Source: Bacteroidales bacterium
GTDB taxonomy: Bacteria > Bacteroidota > Bacteroidia > Bacteroidales > Muribaculaceae
Direction: 5' to 3'
Assembly (NCBI GenBank): GCA_910575615.1
Contig: CAJTEX010000007.1
Span: 1-64,000, forward strand
DNA: 64,000 bases
The notes beneath the pieces are model-generated. The model saw nothing but the letters and a program-made list of their open reading frames with translations, was not told the origin of the DNA and searched no databases. A program made the position numbers and the translations under genes. Of the stretch, positions 7,138 through 15,917 are shown in pieces (positions within the stretch are counted from its first letter, which is position 1; each line of letters begins with the position of its first letter).

Positions 7138-8802
7138 TTACTGTTTATTTTTTGCCAACCAAATCTTCCCATTAGCCTCTATTAATCCGGCTTTACGCAA
7201 CTCTGACAGTAAATGATATATAAGCGTTTCATTCTGTTCATAAGTGTTGCGGCTGGGTAGCGTGCCTTGTAGATATTCGAGGATGGCATCACGCTTGGCA
7301 CCGTCGGAGCCAGCGTTCTGGATGTATTGTAGAATCATCTGCTTCAGCTTATCACGTTCCAAACCTCTTACTCTTGTGTAGCCGGGGAGCTGCTTGGAGG
7401 CTTTCGCCACTCCGAGGGAGATAGTATAGTTGGGGGCCTCACCTTCGATTAGTCCGCGTTTCATGAGGTCTTGCGCTATCTCCTCATCTATACGGTGTCC
7501 TTTCTGAATGGCATCGAGGGAAATGCAGTCGTGGAGTGTCAGGGTATTGTTATCTTTGAGAAGCTTGGTATATCGTTCATTGATGGCATTGCCATAGATG
7601 CGCACGGCCACTTCTTTCTTCTCGTTGTCAATCTCATAATCGGGCATCGGGAAACGGCGTTCCATCTGTTCGGTAAACATCTTCTTGATTCCTCGGCTCA
7701 CGGTGTCAATCATATTGAAATGAACCATAGCCTTGCACAGACAGGCATTGCGGAAGAATCGCTGCGGGCCGTTTGTCGCAAGTGCATTCTCCAATGTTCC
7801 GGGAATGAACGAACCTCCATTGGCATAGTACAGGAAGCCCGGATTCTCGACGAAGTTAATTCTTTGACGCAGAGTATAATCCTGGTGTGCGATGCAGTTA
7901 TGTAATGCCTCGCGAATGGTGTAGTCGTCGTACTGTTTCATTGTGTCAGGGAACAGCGTTCCGCCGGGCATTTCGCGCAACGTTAGATTATGGATTTTGG
8001 CAAGGATTTCATCAACAGTCAGGATGAAGGGCACAGAGAAGTGCTCGTAATCAACCACATCCTGTTTCTCGTCGCGAAGAGTCCATGTGACTTCGGCGAC
8101 AGCAGGACGCAGTTTGCTGTCAGAGAACATCTTGCCGAGTAGAATGATTGCGGCGCGTGTGAGCTTGCCGTCAACCATCAGCTCACACTTGCTAAGGAAC
8201 GCTTCTGTAGACCAGCGGTTGATCTCCTCAGCAGGTATGCGGCTGTGTACTTTCTTGAACATCTTGCGAGCTTTGGCGATAGCCACTTCGTCGAGGTCGT
8301 CTATTGTCGCATTCGACACAAGTTCTGCCGACCAATCCGGTTCCGGAGTCTGATGCCGAATTTCATCCATCTTTGATTGGTTTAGCGGCTTCAGGCTCTC
8401 GCCGTCGCGACCGAATGCGATCCCTTTCCACTTCATCACGATATTTCGCGGAGAAGCCGGAATCTTGAACATCAGGATACGCTTGCCGTCAACTTCAATC
8501 GGAACGATCTCGCGGAACGTCTGGCCGTCAGTTGTATGCTGTGCGAAATCATGCTTGAGATTATTGAGCGCACTCTCTCCGTTTTTATACGATGTGCCGA
8601 CAATCTCATGTTTCTTCTCGTCATAGCCAAAAATCAGCCATGCGAAATCAAGTCCACGAAGATTCGCCTCGTTGCTCAACGCCGAGAAATATTTGCCCAA
8701 ATCATCGAAGTCAAAGTTGTTCTCCGCCTTCTTGAACTCCACGACCTCATTCTCCTTGTGTGGAACGAGGTTATTAAATATGTTGATATAGCTTTGGGGC
8801 AT
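7138..8802 (-). CDS. AlbA_2 (Schlafen-like) ATP-binding protein
   Basis: This 554-aa protein begins with an AlbA_2 domain (residues about 15-130; ENEVVEFKKAE, then LIFGYDE and GIAFGRDGES), a nucleic-acid-binding fold. A HATPase_c_4-type region follows around residues 290-420 (IREALHNCIAHQDY, then a glycine-rich stretch), and a C-terminal winged-helix-like part (LKQMILQYIQ). This is the COG2865 layout, often found next to type I restriction genes. It is last in the leftward operon hsdM-hsdS-hsdR-kinase-receiver. The substrate is unknown; a regulatory or defence role is inferred from position. Confidence 0.75.
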   Translation of the reverse strand: MPQSYINIFNNLVPHKENEVVEFKKAENNFDFDDLGKYFSALSNEANLRGLDFAWLIFGYDEKKHEIVGTSYKNGESALNNLKHDFAQHTTDGQTFREIVPIEVDGKRILMFKIPASPRNIVMKWKGIAFGRDGESLKPLNQSKMDEIRHQTPEPDWSAELVSNATIDDLDEVAIAKARKMFKKVHSRIPAEEINRWSTEAFLSKCELMVDGKLTRAAIILLGKMFSDSKLRPAVAEVTWTLRDEKQDVVDYEHFSVPFILTVDEILAKIHNLTLREMPGGTLFPDTMKQYDDYTIREALHNCIAHQDYTLRQRINFVENPGFLYYANGGSFIPGTLENALATNGPQRFFRNACLCKAMVHFNMIDTVSRGIKKMFTEQMERRFPMPDYEIDNEKKEVAVRIYGNAINERYTKLLKDNNTLTLHDCISLDAIQKGHRIDEEIAQDLMKRGLIEGEAPNYTISLGVAKASKQLPGYTRVRGLERDKLKQMILQYIQNAGSDGAKRDAILEYLQGTLPSRNTYEQNETLIYHLLSELRKAGLIEANGKIWLAKNKQ

Positions 8803-8841
8803 TATAGCTTAAATTTGTTGAGAATTAAACTGTTAAACTAT

Positions 8842-9831
8842 CTAATTCCGAGGATTAATGTTTTTTGAAATACTATGGATTCCTAGGTCTATTTCTCTTG
8901 TGCTACCATCACTCATGTGGTCTATTTGTTTTGTCTTAAACCTTGTGGTTTGCTTTGAAACAATAATGGAAATGTATTTAGCTTGTTTACACAAGCGGCA
9001 AGTCTTTCGTAAAACGATACGGTGAAGTTGGTATATTGGAAATTGCTCAATTACTCGTCTTGAGACATGAACGCTTTCTTGATTTTGTGATTCAGGCAGT
9101 TTATAAGTTAGTTTTTGAGATTCAGTATGTTGTGATGAAATGGAGTATAGTTTGGAGGACTGGGCAATAATACTAGAGTTTATGCTTTCAGATATTTGTT
9201 GTGCTGAAATTGAGAATTCAGTTTCAAGTTTTTGTTCAATTTTCTTCTCAATCTGAACCTTATTATCAATGTTAGAAATGGTATTCCATTCTTTTTCTTG
9301 ACCAGCGTATATATCAAGTATGCACTCTCCCTCTTCTGAAATAACCATTCCACCATAAGGCATACAATTTACGATATCACAAGATGTGAACGGATGTCTC
9401 CAAAAGGAGAATAATTTTTTAGCAGGTACATTCTTTAGTTCTTTACTAATGGCAACCTCATATTTGGTAAAAAGATCTAATACATAGTTTGAAAGTTTTG
9501 AAATCTCATTTTTTGACAAATAAAACGAGAATCCTACATTTATGGCTTTAGCTAATTCTTCTTTTGTCGCTTCTCCGGTTAACATTATGGCCAACACGTT
9601 CGGATCTATTTGCCTTATTTTATGAAATAGTTCCGTGCCCTTCAAAACAGGCATTACTTGATCAATCACTGCAACTTTTACGTTGACATGAGTGACATAG
9701 TCTAATAGCTCATTGGGATTGTCAAAAGGTTTTACTTTGAACCCGGTTTGAGCCTCAATAAGTTCGGCAAAATCATTTGCTGCGTTAGGGGCATCGTCAA
9801 TAACGATGATTTCTGGAATGTCTGATTTCAT
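8842..9831 (-). CDS. Receiver-domain response regulator with an uncharacterised C-terminal half
   Basis: Residues 1-120 form a complete CheY-like receiver: acidic pair Asp12-Asp13 (VIDDAP), phospho-acceptor Asp57 (AVIDQVMP), Thr85 (IMLTGEA) and Lys107 (FYLSKNE). The C-terminal 200 residues show no DNA-binding winged helix; they contain an SFWRHPFTS segment, a Gln/Ser-rich stretch and one CRLC pair near the end. It overlaps the kinase gene by four bases (9828-9831), so the kinase is its obvious partner. The output may be a protein interaction with the restriction complex, an inference from operon position. Confidence 0.75.
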   Translation of the reverse strand: MKSDIPEIIVIDDAPNAANDFAELIEAQTGFKVKPFDNPNELLDYVTHVNVKVAVIDQVMPVLKGTELFHKIRQIDPNVLAIMLTGEATKEELAKAINVGFSFYLSKNEISKLSNYVLDLFTKYEVAISKELKNVPAKKLFSFWRHPFTSCDIVNCMPYGGMVISEEGECILDIYAGQEKEWNTISNIDNKVQIEKKIEQKLETEFSISAQQISESINSSIIAQSSKLYSISSQHTESQKLTYKLPESQNQESVHVSRRVIEQFPIYQLHRIVLRKTCRLCKQAKYISIIVSKQTTRFKTKQIDHMSDGSTREIDLGIHSISKNINPRN

Positions 9832-11228
9832 TTTGAAGGAAATTGAAGAGAGAACTTAATAATTTGATTATCAAGAGATATATCGAGTTCTTTACCTCCT
9901 AATAAAGTCAAGAAATGGCGTACGGTTTCAAGTCCAGTCCCGATATGATCTTTCTTGGATGAATATCCATTTTTGTGTAAATCAGAAAGTAGAGGAACAT
10001 TTTCACATTCGTTCTCTAATATAATGTTTATTATAGAGTCTGTATGGGATATATATACTTTTATTTCAGAGTTAACTGGAGATGCCGCGACAGCATTCTC
10101 TAGCAAAGGTGAAACTACTGACATCATTATATTCTTTGAAATATGTATGTCATCATCAGCTTCTAACATCATTTTAAGCCCTGACTTTTGATATTTTGAA
10201 CAGTACATGTCAAAACAGTCACTAAGAGATTTTGTGTAGTTAGAACTGTCTCCGATAGTAGTCGATGACAGAAGTTCTTTATATGCGACAATCGTGCTTC
10301 TACAAAAATTCACATACTGTATAATTTTCTCTATCTGAGATTGAGATGTTCCTTTGACTTTGCCCTTAAGAAGTTCGCAATTGACCTCAATCTGAGAAAG
10401 AGGTGTTGCTAAAGTGTGATTTAATTCCTTTAGAATTGCAAAATCATTTGGGAGAGATTTTTGAATCTCCTTTTGAGAAACCAGCGTATTGAGTTTGCTA
10501 ATTTCAGCGCTCATAGTATAAATCATGGGTCTCAACTCATCGACACTGGCAGAATATACATTACTTGGAAGAAATGGTTTTTGGCTTAATTTGTGGATTT
10601 CAGCAATACATTGTTTTATTTCTAAATCTAGTTGACGTAATTTTGAATTTGCTTCATAAGACCATAAAGTATCCATTGGCCTACGAAAACTATCTTCCCG
10701 AGATAATGCTGAGATATTTTGTTGAAGAAGGCTTGATAGTTTAGAACTACTTTTTAGTGAACTTATGCGCTTCGCTGTTATGACAGAGCAAATGATTAAC
10801 ACTATAGCGGAAACTACTCCAATAATAGTCAAAAGATATTCGATATTTATTATTACTGTATTTGAAGCCAGGCTGATAGGTGTTTTATTCTCAGATAATT
10901 CAAAACTATTATAGAATGGGAGTACCGTAAGAGGCAAACTAATGACAAATACAATTATAGAGTTGTATCTACCTTCTCGACTAAAAAATATAGTGAGTAA
11001 TGAGGCGATTGCCTCAATTATGAAACAAATTTTCCAAACCGTAATCGCAATTTCAGAAGAATAAATTTCTTTTACTGGGAAAATACCTATTAAGACAAAA
11101 AACAATGTCAATAATAGCAAATAGGAATTTTTACTCTCATCTTTTACAGAAATGAGAGTACCCAGAAGGCAAACCACATAAAGTAGCCCGAAAATGATTA
11201 TTATAGTCCAACAAATAATATTCATCAT
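9828..11228 (-). CDS. Membrane-bound sensor histidine kinase
   Basis: The 466-aa protein has five hydrophobic segments in its first 150 residues, a coiled linker, an H-box around His271 (KELNHTLATPLSQIE) and a HATPase domain with N-box Asn378 (SPLLENAVAAS) and G-box GTGLETVRHF (430-439). The usual DxG motif is weak (residues 404-410 read LENECEN), so ATP binding may be altered. It starts 16 nt after hsdR and overlaps the receiver gene, forming a two-component pair inside the restriction operon. No extracytoplasmic sensor domain is evident; the signal may be sensed in the membrane. Confidence 0.8.
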   Translation of the reverse strand: MMNIICWTIIIIFGLLYVVCLLGTLISVKDESKNSYLLLLTLFFVLIGIFPVKEIYSSEIAITVWKICFIIEAIASLLTIFFSREGRYNSIIVFVISLPLTVLPFYNSFELSENKTPISLASNTVIINIEYLLTIIGVVSAIVLIICSVITAKRISSLKSSSKLSSLLQQNISALSREDSFRRPMDTLWSYEANSKLRQLDLEIKQCIAEIHKLSQKPFLPSNVYSASVDELRPMIYTMSAEISKLNTLVSQKEIQKSLPNDFAILKELNHTLATPLSQIEVNCELLKGKVKGTSQSQIEKIIQYVNFCRSTIVAYKELLSSTTIGDSSNYTKSLSDCFDMYCSKYQKSGLKMMLEADDDIHISKNIMMSVVSPLLENAVAASPVNSEIKVYISHTDSIINIILENECENVPLLSDLHKNGYSSKKDHIGTGLETVRHFLTLLGGKELDISLDNQIIKFSLQFPSK

Positions 11229-11243
11229 AATGATAAATGATTT

Positions 11244-14200
11244 TCAGGGTTCTGCTGCGAATAATAATGAATCATCGGAGTCAAGTAAATACTCCAATGT
11301 ATGGTTAATCATCTGTTCCTTAAATTCTTCGAGGAACATTTCTTTGTTTTCGTCTATGAGTTTCTTAACCTTTGTGTCCTCGGTCTGACGGAGAAAACGA
11401 CGGATAAGTTTGTTGTATTCCTTTTCTATCTGCTCACGAGTGAAGTTTTCACTGCGGAGCATAGCCATAAACTTGCCATCGGCTTCGAGGAACGAATAGA
11501 GCGCGTCGGTTTGGTCGTGCCAAAACTGCATGGCTTGTTCGCGTTCGGCCTCGGTTTCGTTCATCTTGGCAAGTTCTTGGAAGATGCCCTCAAGGCCGCG
11601 CTTTTTGCCGGGCTTGCCGGTGGGAGGCGGCGGAGTGTTGCCCCCATCATCGCCGGGTTCGCCTGGTTCTTCTACGTCGATTTCCTCACCTACGAGCAAA
11701 CCGAGGCCACCGTCAAAGGAAGTGCTGATGGCGCCGAGGGCTTGTTTCTTCTCGAACATTGAATTATAGATGTAGACGTAACGCTGCCAAAAGTCGATGA
11801 AGTCAGTATCCGAGAATTTCGGATCGAGTTCAATCACGCCCTGCAAAAGCAGCATTCGGGAGTTGTAACGCCCGACGGCTTTTTTAAGCAGTTTGGCCGC
11901 GTCCTCTGCCATAGACGGGTCTACCTCTTCATTTCGAGCCTTGACCTCCTGTATATAGGCGGCGTGAGCGTCTATCATGTTCTTTATCCATGCACGGATA
12001 GCGGCATCCATTTCAAGGCAAAGAGCGGCGTTAGCCTCTTTTTTGCCTTTGGATGAGCGGTAACGCTCAAACCACGTCGTATAAACAGGCTGAGCGATAA
12101 GATTGCGGTAGATTTCATCCACTACAGCCTTTTCGCGTATCGGGTCGAAGTCGGTAATCACCATGCCGCAGAATTTCGCGAAGGCTTCGCGGATATTCTT
12201 TTCATTGACGTTATCGAAAGAGAAGTCAATGATGTGGCATTCCTCCTTATATTTGGTGGTGCGGTTTACTCGCGATATTGTCTGAATGGCGTTGATGTCG
12301 CGGATTTCCTTGTCAAGGAAAAGAGTGTGCAGTTTAGGTTCGTCGAAGCCGGTCTGCAATTTGTCAACGACTATTATAAGACCGTTCTTGGCGGTCTTGA
12401 AATTGTCGATAACCTTATCCTCGGCCACTCCGTCGTTCATCGACGCGCACTTCTCGTATTTCTGACTGTCGGAATAAACAATGGCAACAGGCGCATCGGC
12501 ATACTTTGCGAAAGTGACTGATGCGGTCTTTTCAGCCATAAGACGGCGAATGAGTTTGCAATATTCGATTGCAATTGGTATTGAGGTAACGGCAAGCATA
12601 GCTTTGCCCTGGCCTCGGATTTTGCCATAAATCTGCGAGAGCAGACGGTTGACAATGAATTTGGCAATAGCCTCGCGGCGGTCAGCATTTTCATAGATTT
12701 GCCTTTTGGCAAATGCTATGCGCTCGTCCGCCTGAGTGCGTATGGCTTCTTCGACAGCCTGACGCAATCCGTCGGGAAGCTCGAAATACATCTTGGCCGG
12801 AACGGGGATGATGTGTTTCGTGGGGTCGAGGATATAACCGTCGGCAATGGCCTCTTTCATTGTATAGGTGTCAAACGGTTTCCAAAGCTGCGAGAAGTTG
12901 GTGCCTCGGTGGAACTCGCCGAATCGAGCGAGAACTTTATCGCTTGGCGTGGCGGTGAAGCCGACAATGAGGTTTTTCTTCTTCGAACCGCGAGTGATAA
13001 ACCCTCCGTTTTCATCGAATATGTCTTGCAGTTCATCGAATGCCGAAAACATTTCCTGATGCACATCGTCGGTGTTGGAGCGGTGCACCTCGTCGATGAG
13101 AAAAGCCACACGCTTATCGGTAAAACTCTTTCCGGCGCTCTCGATAGCTTTTTTCAGCTCCCAAAATTTTTGGATGTTGACCACGATGATGCGGCGTTTG
13201 TCGCTCAGCGCGGCTACGAATGTATCCTGATTCGTTGCCTCGACGAACATCGCCTTGTCGATGTTCATGTTGAGCATCATGGAGTCGAGTTGGTCGCGAA
13301 GTTGCAGACGGTCAACGACCAGAAGAATCTTGTCGTAGACCCACTCGCCGTTGTGGCGCAGGTCTTTGAGTTGTAGCGCAGTCCAGCCTATAATGTTACT
13401 CTTTCCGAACCCTGCCGCATACTGAAGCAGAAGCGAGTAGACATATTTGTTATTGCAGTAGCTTTCGCGCTCTGCGATAACACGGTCTATCAACTCTTGC
13501 GGAGCGTCAAGGGCTTGCAGCTCGGCGCGGAGCTTTTCTATGAAGTAGTTCGGCTCGCCCTCATGGTCGAGAAATTCCTGAACGCGGTTGATAATGCGGT
13601 CGCATCCGAATTTTTGCTTGGGACGAGGACAGATCAGCTTGCCTGTTTTGTCCTTGTACTCTTTTTTCTTTACCTTGCGACCGTTTTCCGTCACTGTCAC
13701 AGTCTTGTAGGTGTATGCCATGAAGTTGTAGTAGATGATCTCTTTCTCAATCATCTTCTTGGAATACAACGAGCGCATGGCCTCCTCAAATCGCACTCGC
13801 GGGTCGGTCTCGCTGTCGGCGAGCGTAGGAAGCGGTTTGAAAACGGCCTCCACCACCGGACGGAACGACGATATAGTGATTGTCCCGTCTTGAAAACCTC
13901 GTTTGGCCTCGTCAAAAAACTGGCCGGGGTTTCGGAGAACAAAAGTATTGTTGATATCGGTGGTTACAAGGTGCAGAGCCTTTTCAAAGGGGCGCAGGAA
14001 ACGGCGGCGAAGTGTCTGCGACACATCGTTGCCGTCGGCTATCCGGGTATAAACTGCCACGGCTTCGAGATAGTCGGTATTAACCTTGTTGCGTCCGTTG
14101 GTTCGGGCACTCTGATTGGTAAAATTACTTTTCATCTCGGCATATCCTAGGAATATACCGTTGACGAAGAAAGAGAGGTCAGGACGAAAAGCAAATACTT

Positions 14201-14624
14201 TCCTTCCGTCATGATGGAAAGAATAAGTCATTTCTTCGACGGCAGAGAAGATGTTCTTTTTGAAGTCTTCATCGCCGCGAAGCTCGGTGCCGCTCACATA
14301 CAGGAGTTGAAGCGTTTCTCCATCAAAAGAGATAGTACGGTTCTTATTGAGGAAGATTGCCACATTGGCACTCGCCTCAATTTTTTCCTTAATGGTATCC
14401 ATAATGGCACGGAGCAGTTTTTGCTCGTCACCATTATACTCGCTTTTGCGCAGGAGGTTCTGCCACTGTCGGCGAGAGTTTTCTTTCAAGAACTCCAGCA
14501 AGTCGGAGGGGATGAATAAGTCCGGCGAAACGGCATTGTTCTTGACTTCGCGATAGCCGAGTCCTTCCTGACGGCGGCAGAAGAAGTCCATTACGTATTC
14601 GCCCTGCAATTCAAGTTCGTTCAT
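11244..14624 (-). CDS. hsdR: Type I restriction endonuclease subunit R (unit 1)
   Basis: The 1126-aa motor/nuclease subunit has a PD-(D/E)xK nuclease near the N-terminus (Asp149, then Glu163-Met-Lys165 in YAEMKSN). The SF2 helicase region has Walker A AAGFGKSN at about residue 405, DEVH in VAFLIDEVHRS and motif VI-like QTISRVNRTTKYK. A proline/glycine linker (GNTPPPPTGKPGKK) precedes a helical C-terminus that would dock on HsdM. It would translocate and cut unmodified DNA with HsdM and HsdS. It lies 6 nt after hsdS in transcription order. All core motifs look intact. Confidence 0.9.
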   Translation of the reverse strand: MNELELQGEYVMDFFCRRQEGLGYREVKNNAVSPDLFIPSDLLEFLKENSRRQWQNLLRKSEYNGDEQKLLRAIMDTIKEKIEASANVAIFLNKNRTISFDGETLQLLYVSGTELRGDEDFKKNIFSAVEEMTYSFHHDGRKVFAFRPDLSFFVNGIFLGYAEMKSNFTNQSARTNGRNKVNTDYLEAVAVYTRIADGNDVSQTLRRRFLRPFEKALHLVTTDINNTFVLRNPGQFFDEAKRGFQDGTITISSFRPVVEAVFKPLPTLADSETDPRVRFEEAMRSLYSKKMIEKEIIYYNFMAYTYKTVTVTENGRKVKKKEYKDKTGKLICPRPKQKFGCDRIINRVQEFLDHEGEPNYFIEKLRAELQALDAPQELIDRVIAERESYCNNKYVYSLLLQYAAGFGKSNIIGWTALQLKDLRHNGEWVYDKILLVVDRLQLRDQLDSMMLNMNIDKAMFVEATNQDTFVAALSDKRRIIVVNIQKFWELKKAIESAGKSFTDKRVAFLIDEVHRSNTDDVHQEMFSAFDELQDIFDENGGFITRGSKKKNLIVGFTATPSDKVLARFGEFHRGTNFSQLWKPFDTYTMKEAIADGYILDPTKHIIPVPAKMYFELPDGLRQAVEEAIRTQADERIAFAKRQIYENADRREAIAKFIVNRLLSQIYGKIRGQGKAMLAVTSIPIAIEYCKLIRRLMAEKTASVTFAKYADAPVAIVYSDSQKYEKCASMNDGVAEDKVIDNFKTAKNGLIIVVDKLQTGFDEPKLHTLFLDKEIRDINAIQTISRVNRTTKYKEECHIIDFSFDNVNEKNIREAFAKFCGMVITDFDPIREKAVVDEIYRNLIAQPVYTTWFERYRSSKGKKEANAALCLEMDAAIRAWIKNMIDAHAAYIQEVKARNEEVDPSMAEDAAKLLKKAVGRYNSRMLLLQGVIELDPKFSDTDFIDFWQRYVYIYNSMFEKKQALGAISTSFDGGLGLLVGEEIDVEEPGEPGDDGGNTPPPPTGKPGKKRGLEGIFQELAKMNETEAEREQAMQFWHDQTDALYSFLEADGKFMAMLRSENFTREQIEKEYNKLIRRFLRQTEDTKVKKLIDENKEMFLEEFKEQMINHTLEYLLDSDDSLLFAAEP

Positions 14625-14630
14625 TGCTTA

Positions 14631-15917
14631 TCAAATTATGGCGCGTTTGCCGGTTACTACTTCATTTATCAGCGAGCGTTTTAATTCTTTAAGACGCTCG
14701 ATTTGGGTGCATATCTTTTCGATGATAGCGTCAATCTTGCCGCATTTCTCGTCAAGATAGGCGGCTATTTCTCGCTGTTCTGAATAAGGAGGCAATGCGA
14801 TTTCAATATTGCGCATAATGGAATAGTTGGTAGTCCATAGGTCTGCCACTATGCCTTTTCCATTGCGATAAAATTCCTCGACCCAATCATTGCATCGAAA
14901 ATAATAATCAGCAAATTTTGGGTCTATATTAGTTGGCTCTAAGACTATATAAATAAGAGAAACTGAGCCATCCATAGGCGACGTACCACAAGACCCTTTA
15001 CGGTCGCTTCGCGAATTTACCACAAAATCATCCTTGCAAACTTTTTTTCGGGTATCTCCCTCTGCCATAGATTTTGCCACATTCTCCATTTGTGGCACGA
15101 CCCCATTCTTGGTAACTGATAATGGGGCAAAATCAATTTCAGAAACTTTTTCATTACGAAAATTGAAATAGTTTCTAATGCGGCCAACATTCCAATGAAT
15201 AGGAATGTGCGTATTCCAACGAAGCCCTGATGGATTCAGGGGGGCGTTGGGGTTAAGGCCGCGAGTTACGGCGCGGTTGATGAAGGAGCGGCGCAGACGG
15301 CTGTATGCATCGGCTTTGCGCTCCAACAGCTCAATCTGTCTCCCAATCTTCTCACACTCTCTATCCAAGTATGCGGCTATAGCCTCCTGCTCTGCAAGCG
15401 GAGGAATTAAAACAAAAGTTTGGTTGATAATACTTTGTGTAACGGAGTAGAGTTTGACACTTTTAACTCTTTTTCGTATCTGGGTGCGCCAATCATCGCT
15501 AATGAAAAGATACGCAAAGTATTTACCACATCCAAGTCCGGAATTTCTAAAAAGAATAGTGTGATAGCCTGCATAAAGGTCGGCAGGTTCGGAAATGTAT
15601 ATACAATTACCGCAACCGGCTAGATCCTCGGAAGTGTCCGCAAAGATAAAATCATGATGATTTACTTTTGCGGAATCTTTATCTTTGACAAGAAAATCGG
15701 GGATAAACTTAACTAAATCAGGATTGACAAATGTTTGAGGATTGTTCTTTGCATGGACTTGACCATAGCTTAAAACAGCGTTGCCAACTTCTACTAAGTC
15801 TGCTTTAGTAAAGGTTATTCCAGTATTGGTGCAACCAAATTTTTTTAGCGGTTCAAGCTGCCACCCTTTTGGGATATTGGGAAACCATTCATTATCTATG
15901 CTTACGTATTCTTTCAT
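14631..15917 (-). CDS. hsdS: Type I restriction specificity subunit S (unit 1)
   Basis: The 428-aa protein has the two-repeat HsdS plan: a target-recognition domain, a conserved helical spacer (LAEQEAIAAYLDRECEKI, about residues 174-191), a second recognition domain opened by IPIHWNVGRIRNYF, and a second helix (YSEQREIAAYLDEKCGKI). It would set the DNA sequence methylated and cut by the complex. Its ATG overlaps the hsdM stop (15914-15917). Both recognition domains look complete, and no inverted-repeat shuffling partner is visible nearby. Confidence 0.9.
   Translation of the reverse strand: MKEYVSIDNEWFPNIPKGWQLEPLKKFGCTNTGITFTKADLVEVGNAVLSYGQVHAKNNPQTFVNPDLVKFIPDFLVKDKDSAKVNHHDFIFADTSEDLAGCGNCIYISEPADLYAGYHTILFRNSGLGCGKYFAYLFISDDWRTQIRKRVKSVKLYSVTQSIINQTFVLIPPLAEQEAIAAYLDRECEKIGRQIELLERKADAYSRLRRSFINRAVTRGLNPNAPLNPSGLRWNTHIPIHWNVGRIRNYFNFRNEKVSEIDFAPLSVTKNGVVPQMENVAKSMAEGDTRKKVCKDDFVVNSRSDRKGSCGTSPMDGSVSLIYIVLEPTNIDPKFADYYFRCNDWVEEFYRNGKGIVADLWTTNYSIMRNIEIALPPYSEQREIAAYLDEKCGKIDAIIEKICTQIERLKELKRSLINEVVTGKRAII

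Noticed and set aside
12234-14150. Several long open frames on the plus strand opposite hsdR
   Set aside because: They are antisense shadows of a well-conserved restriction gene, with no family motif and no start signals.
14631-15917. Phase-variable hsdS shufflon
   Set aside because: No second hsdS fragment, inverted repeat pair or invertase specific to it was seen next to either hsdS gene.
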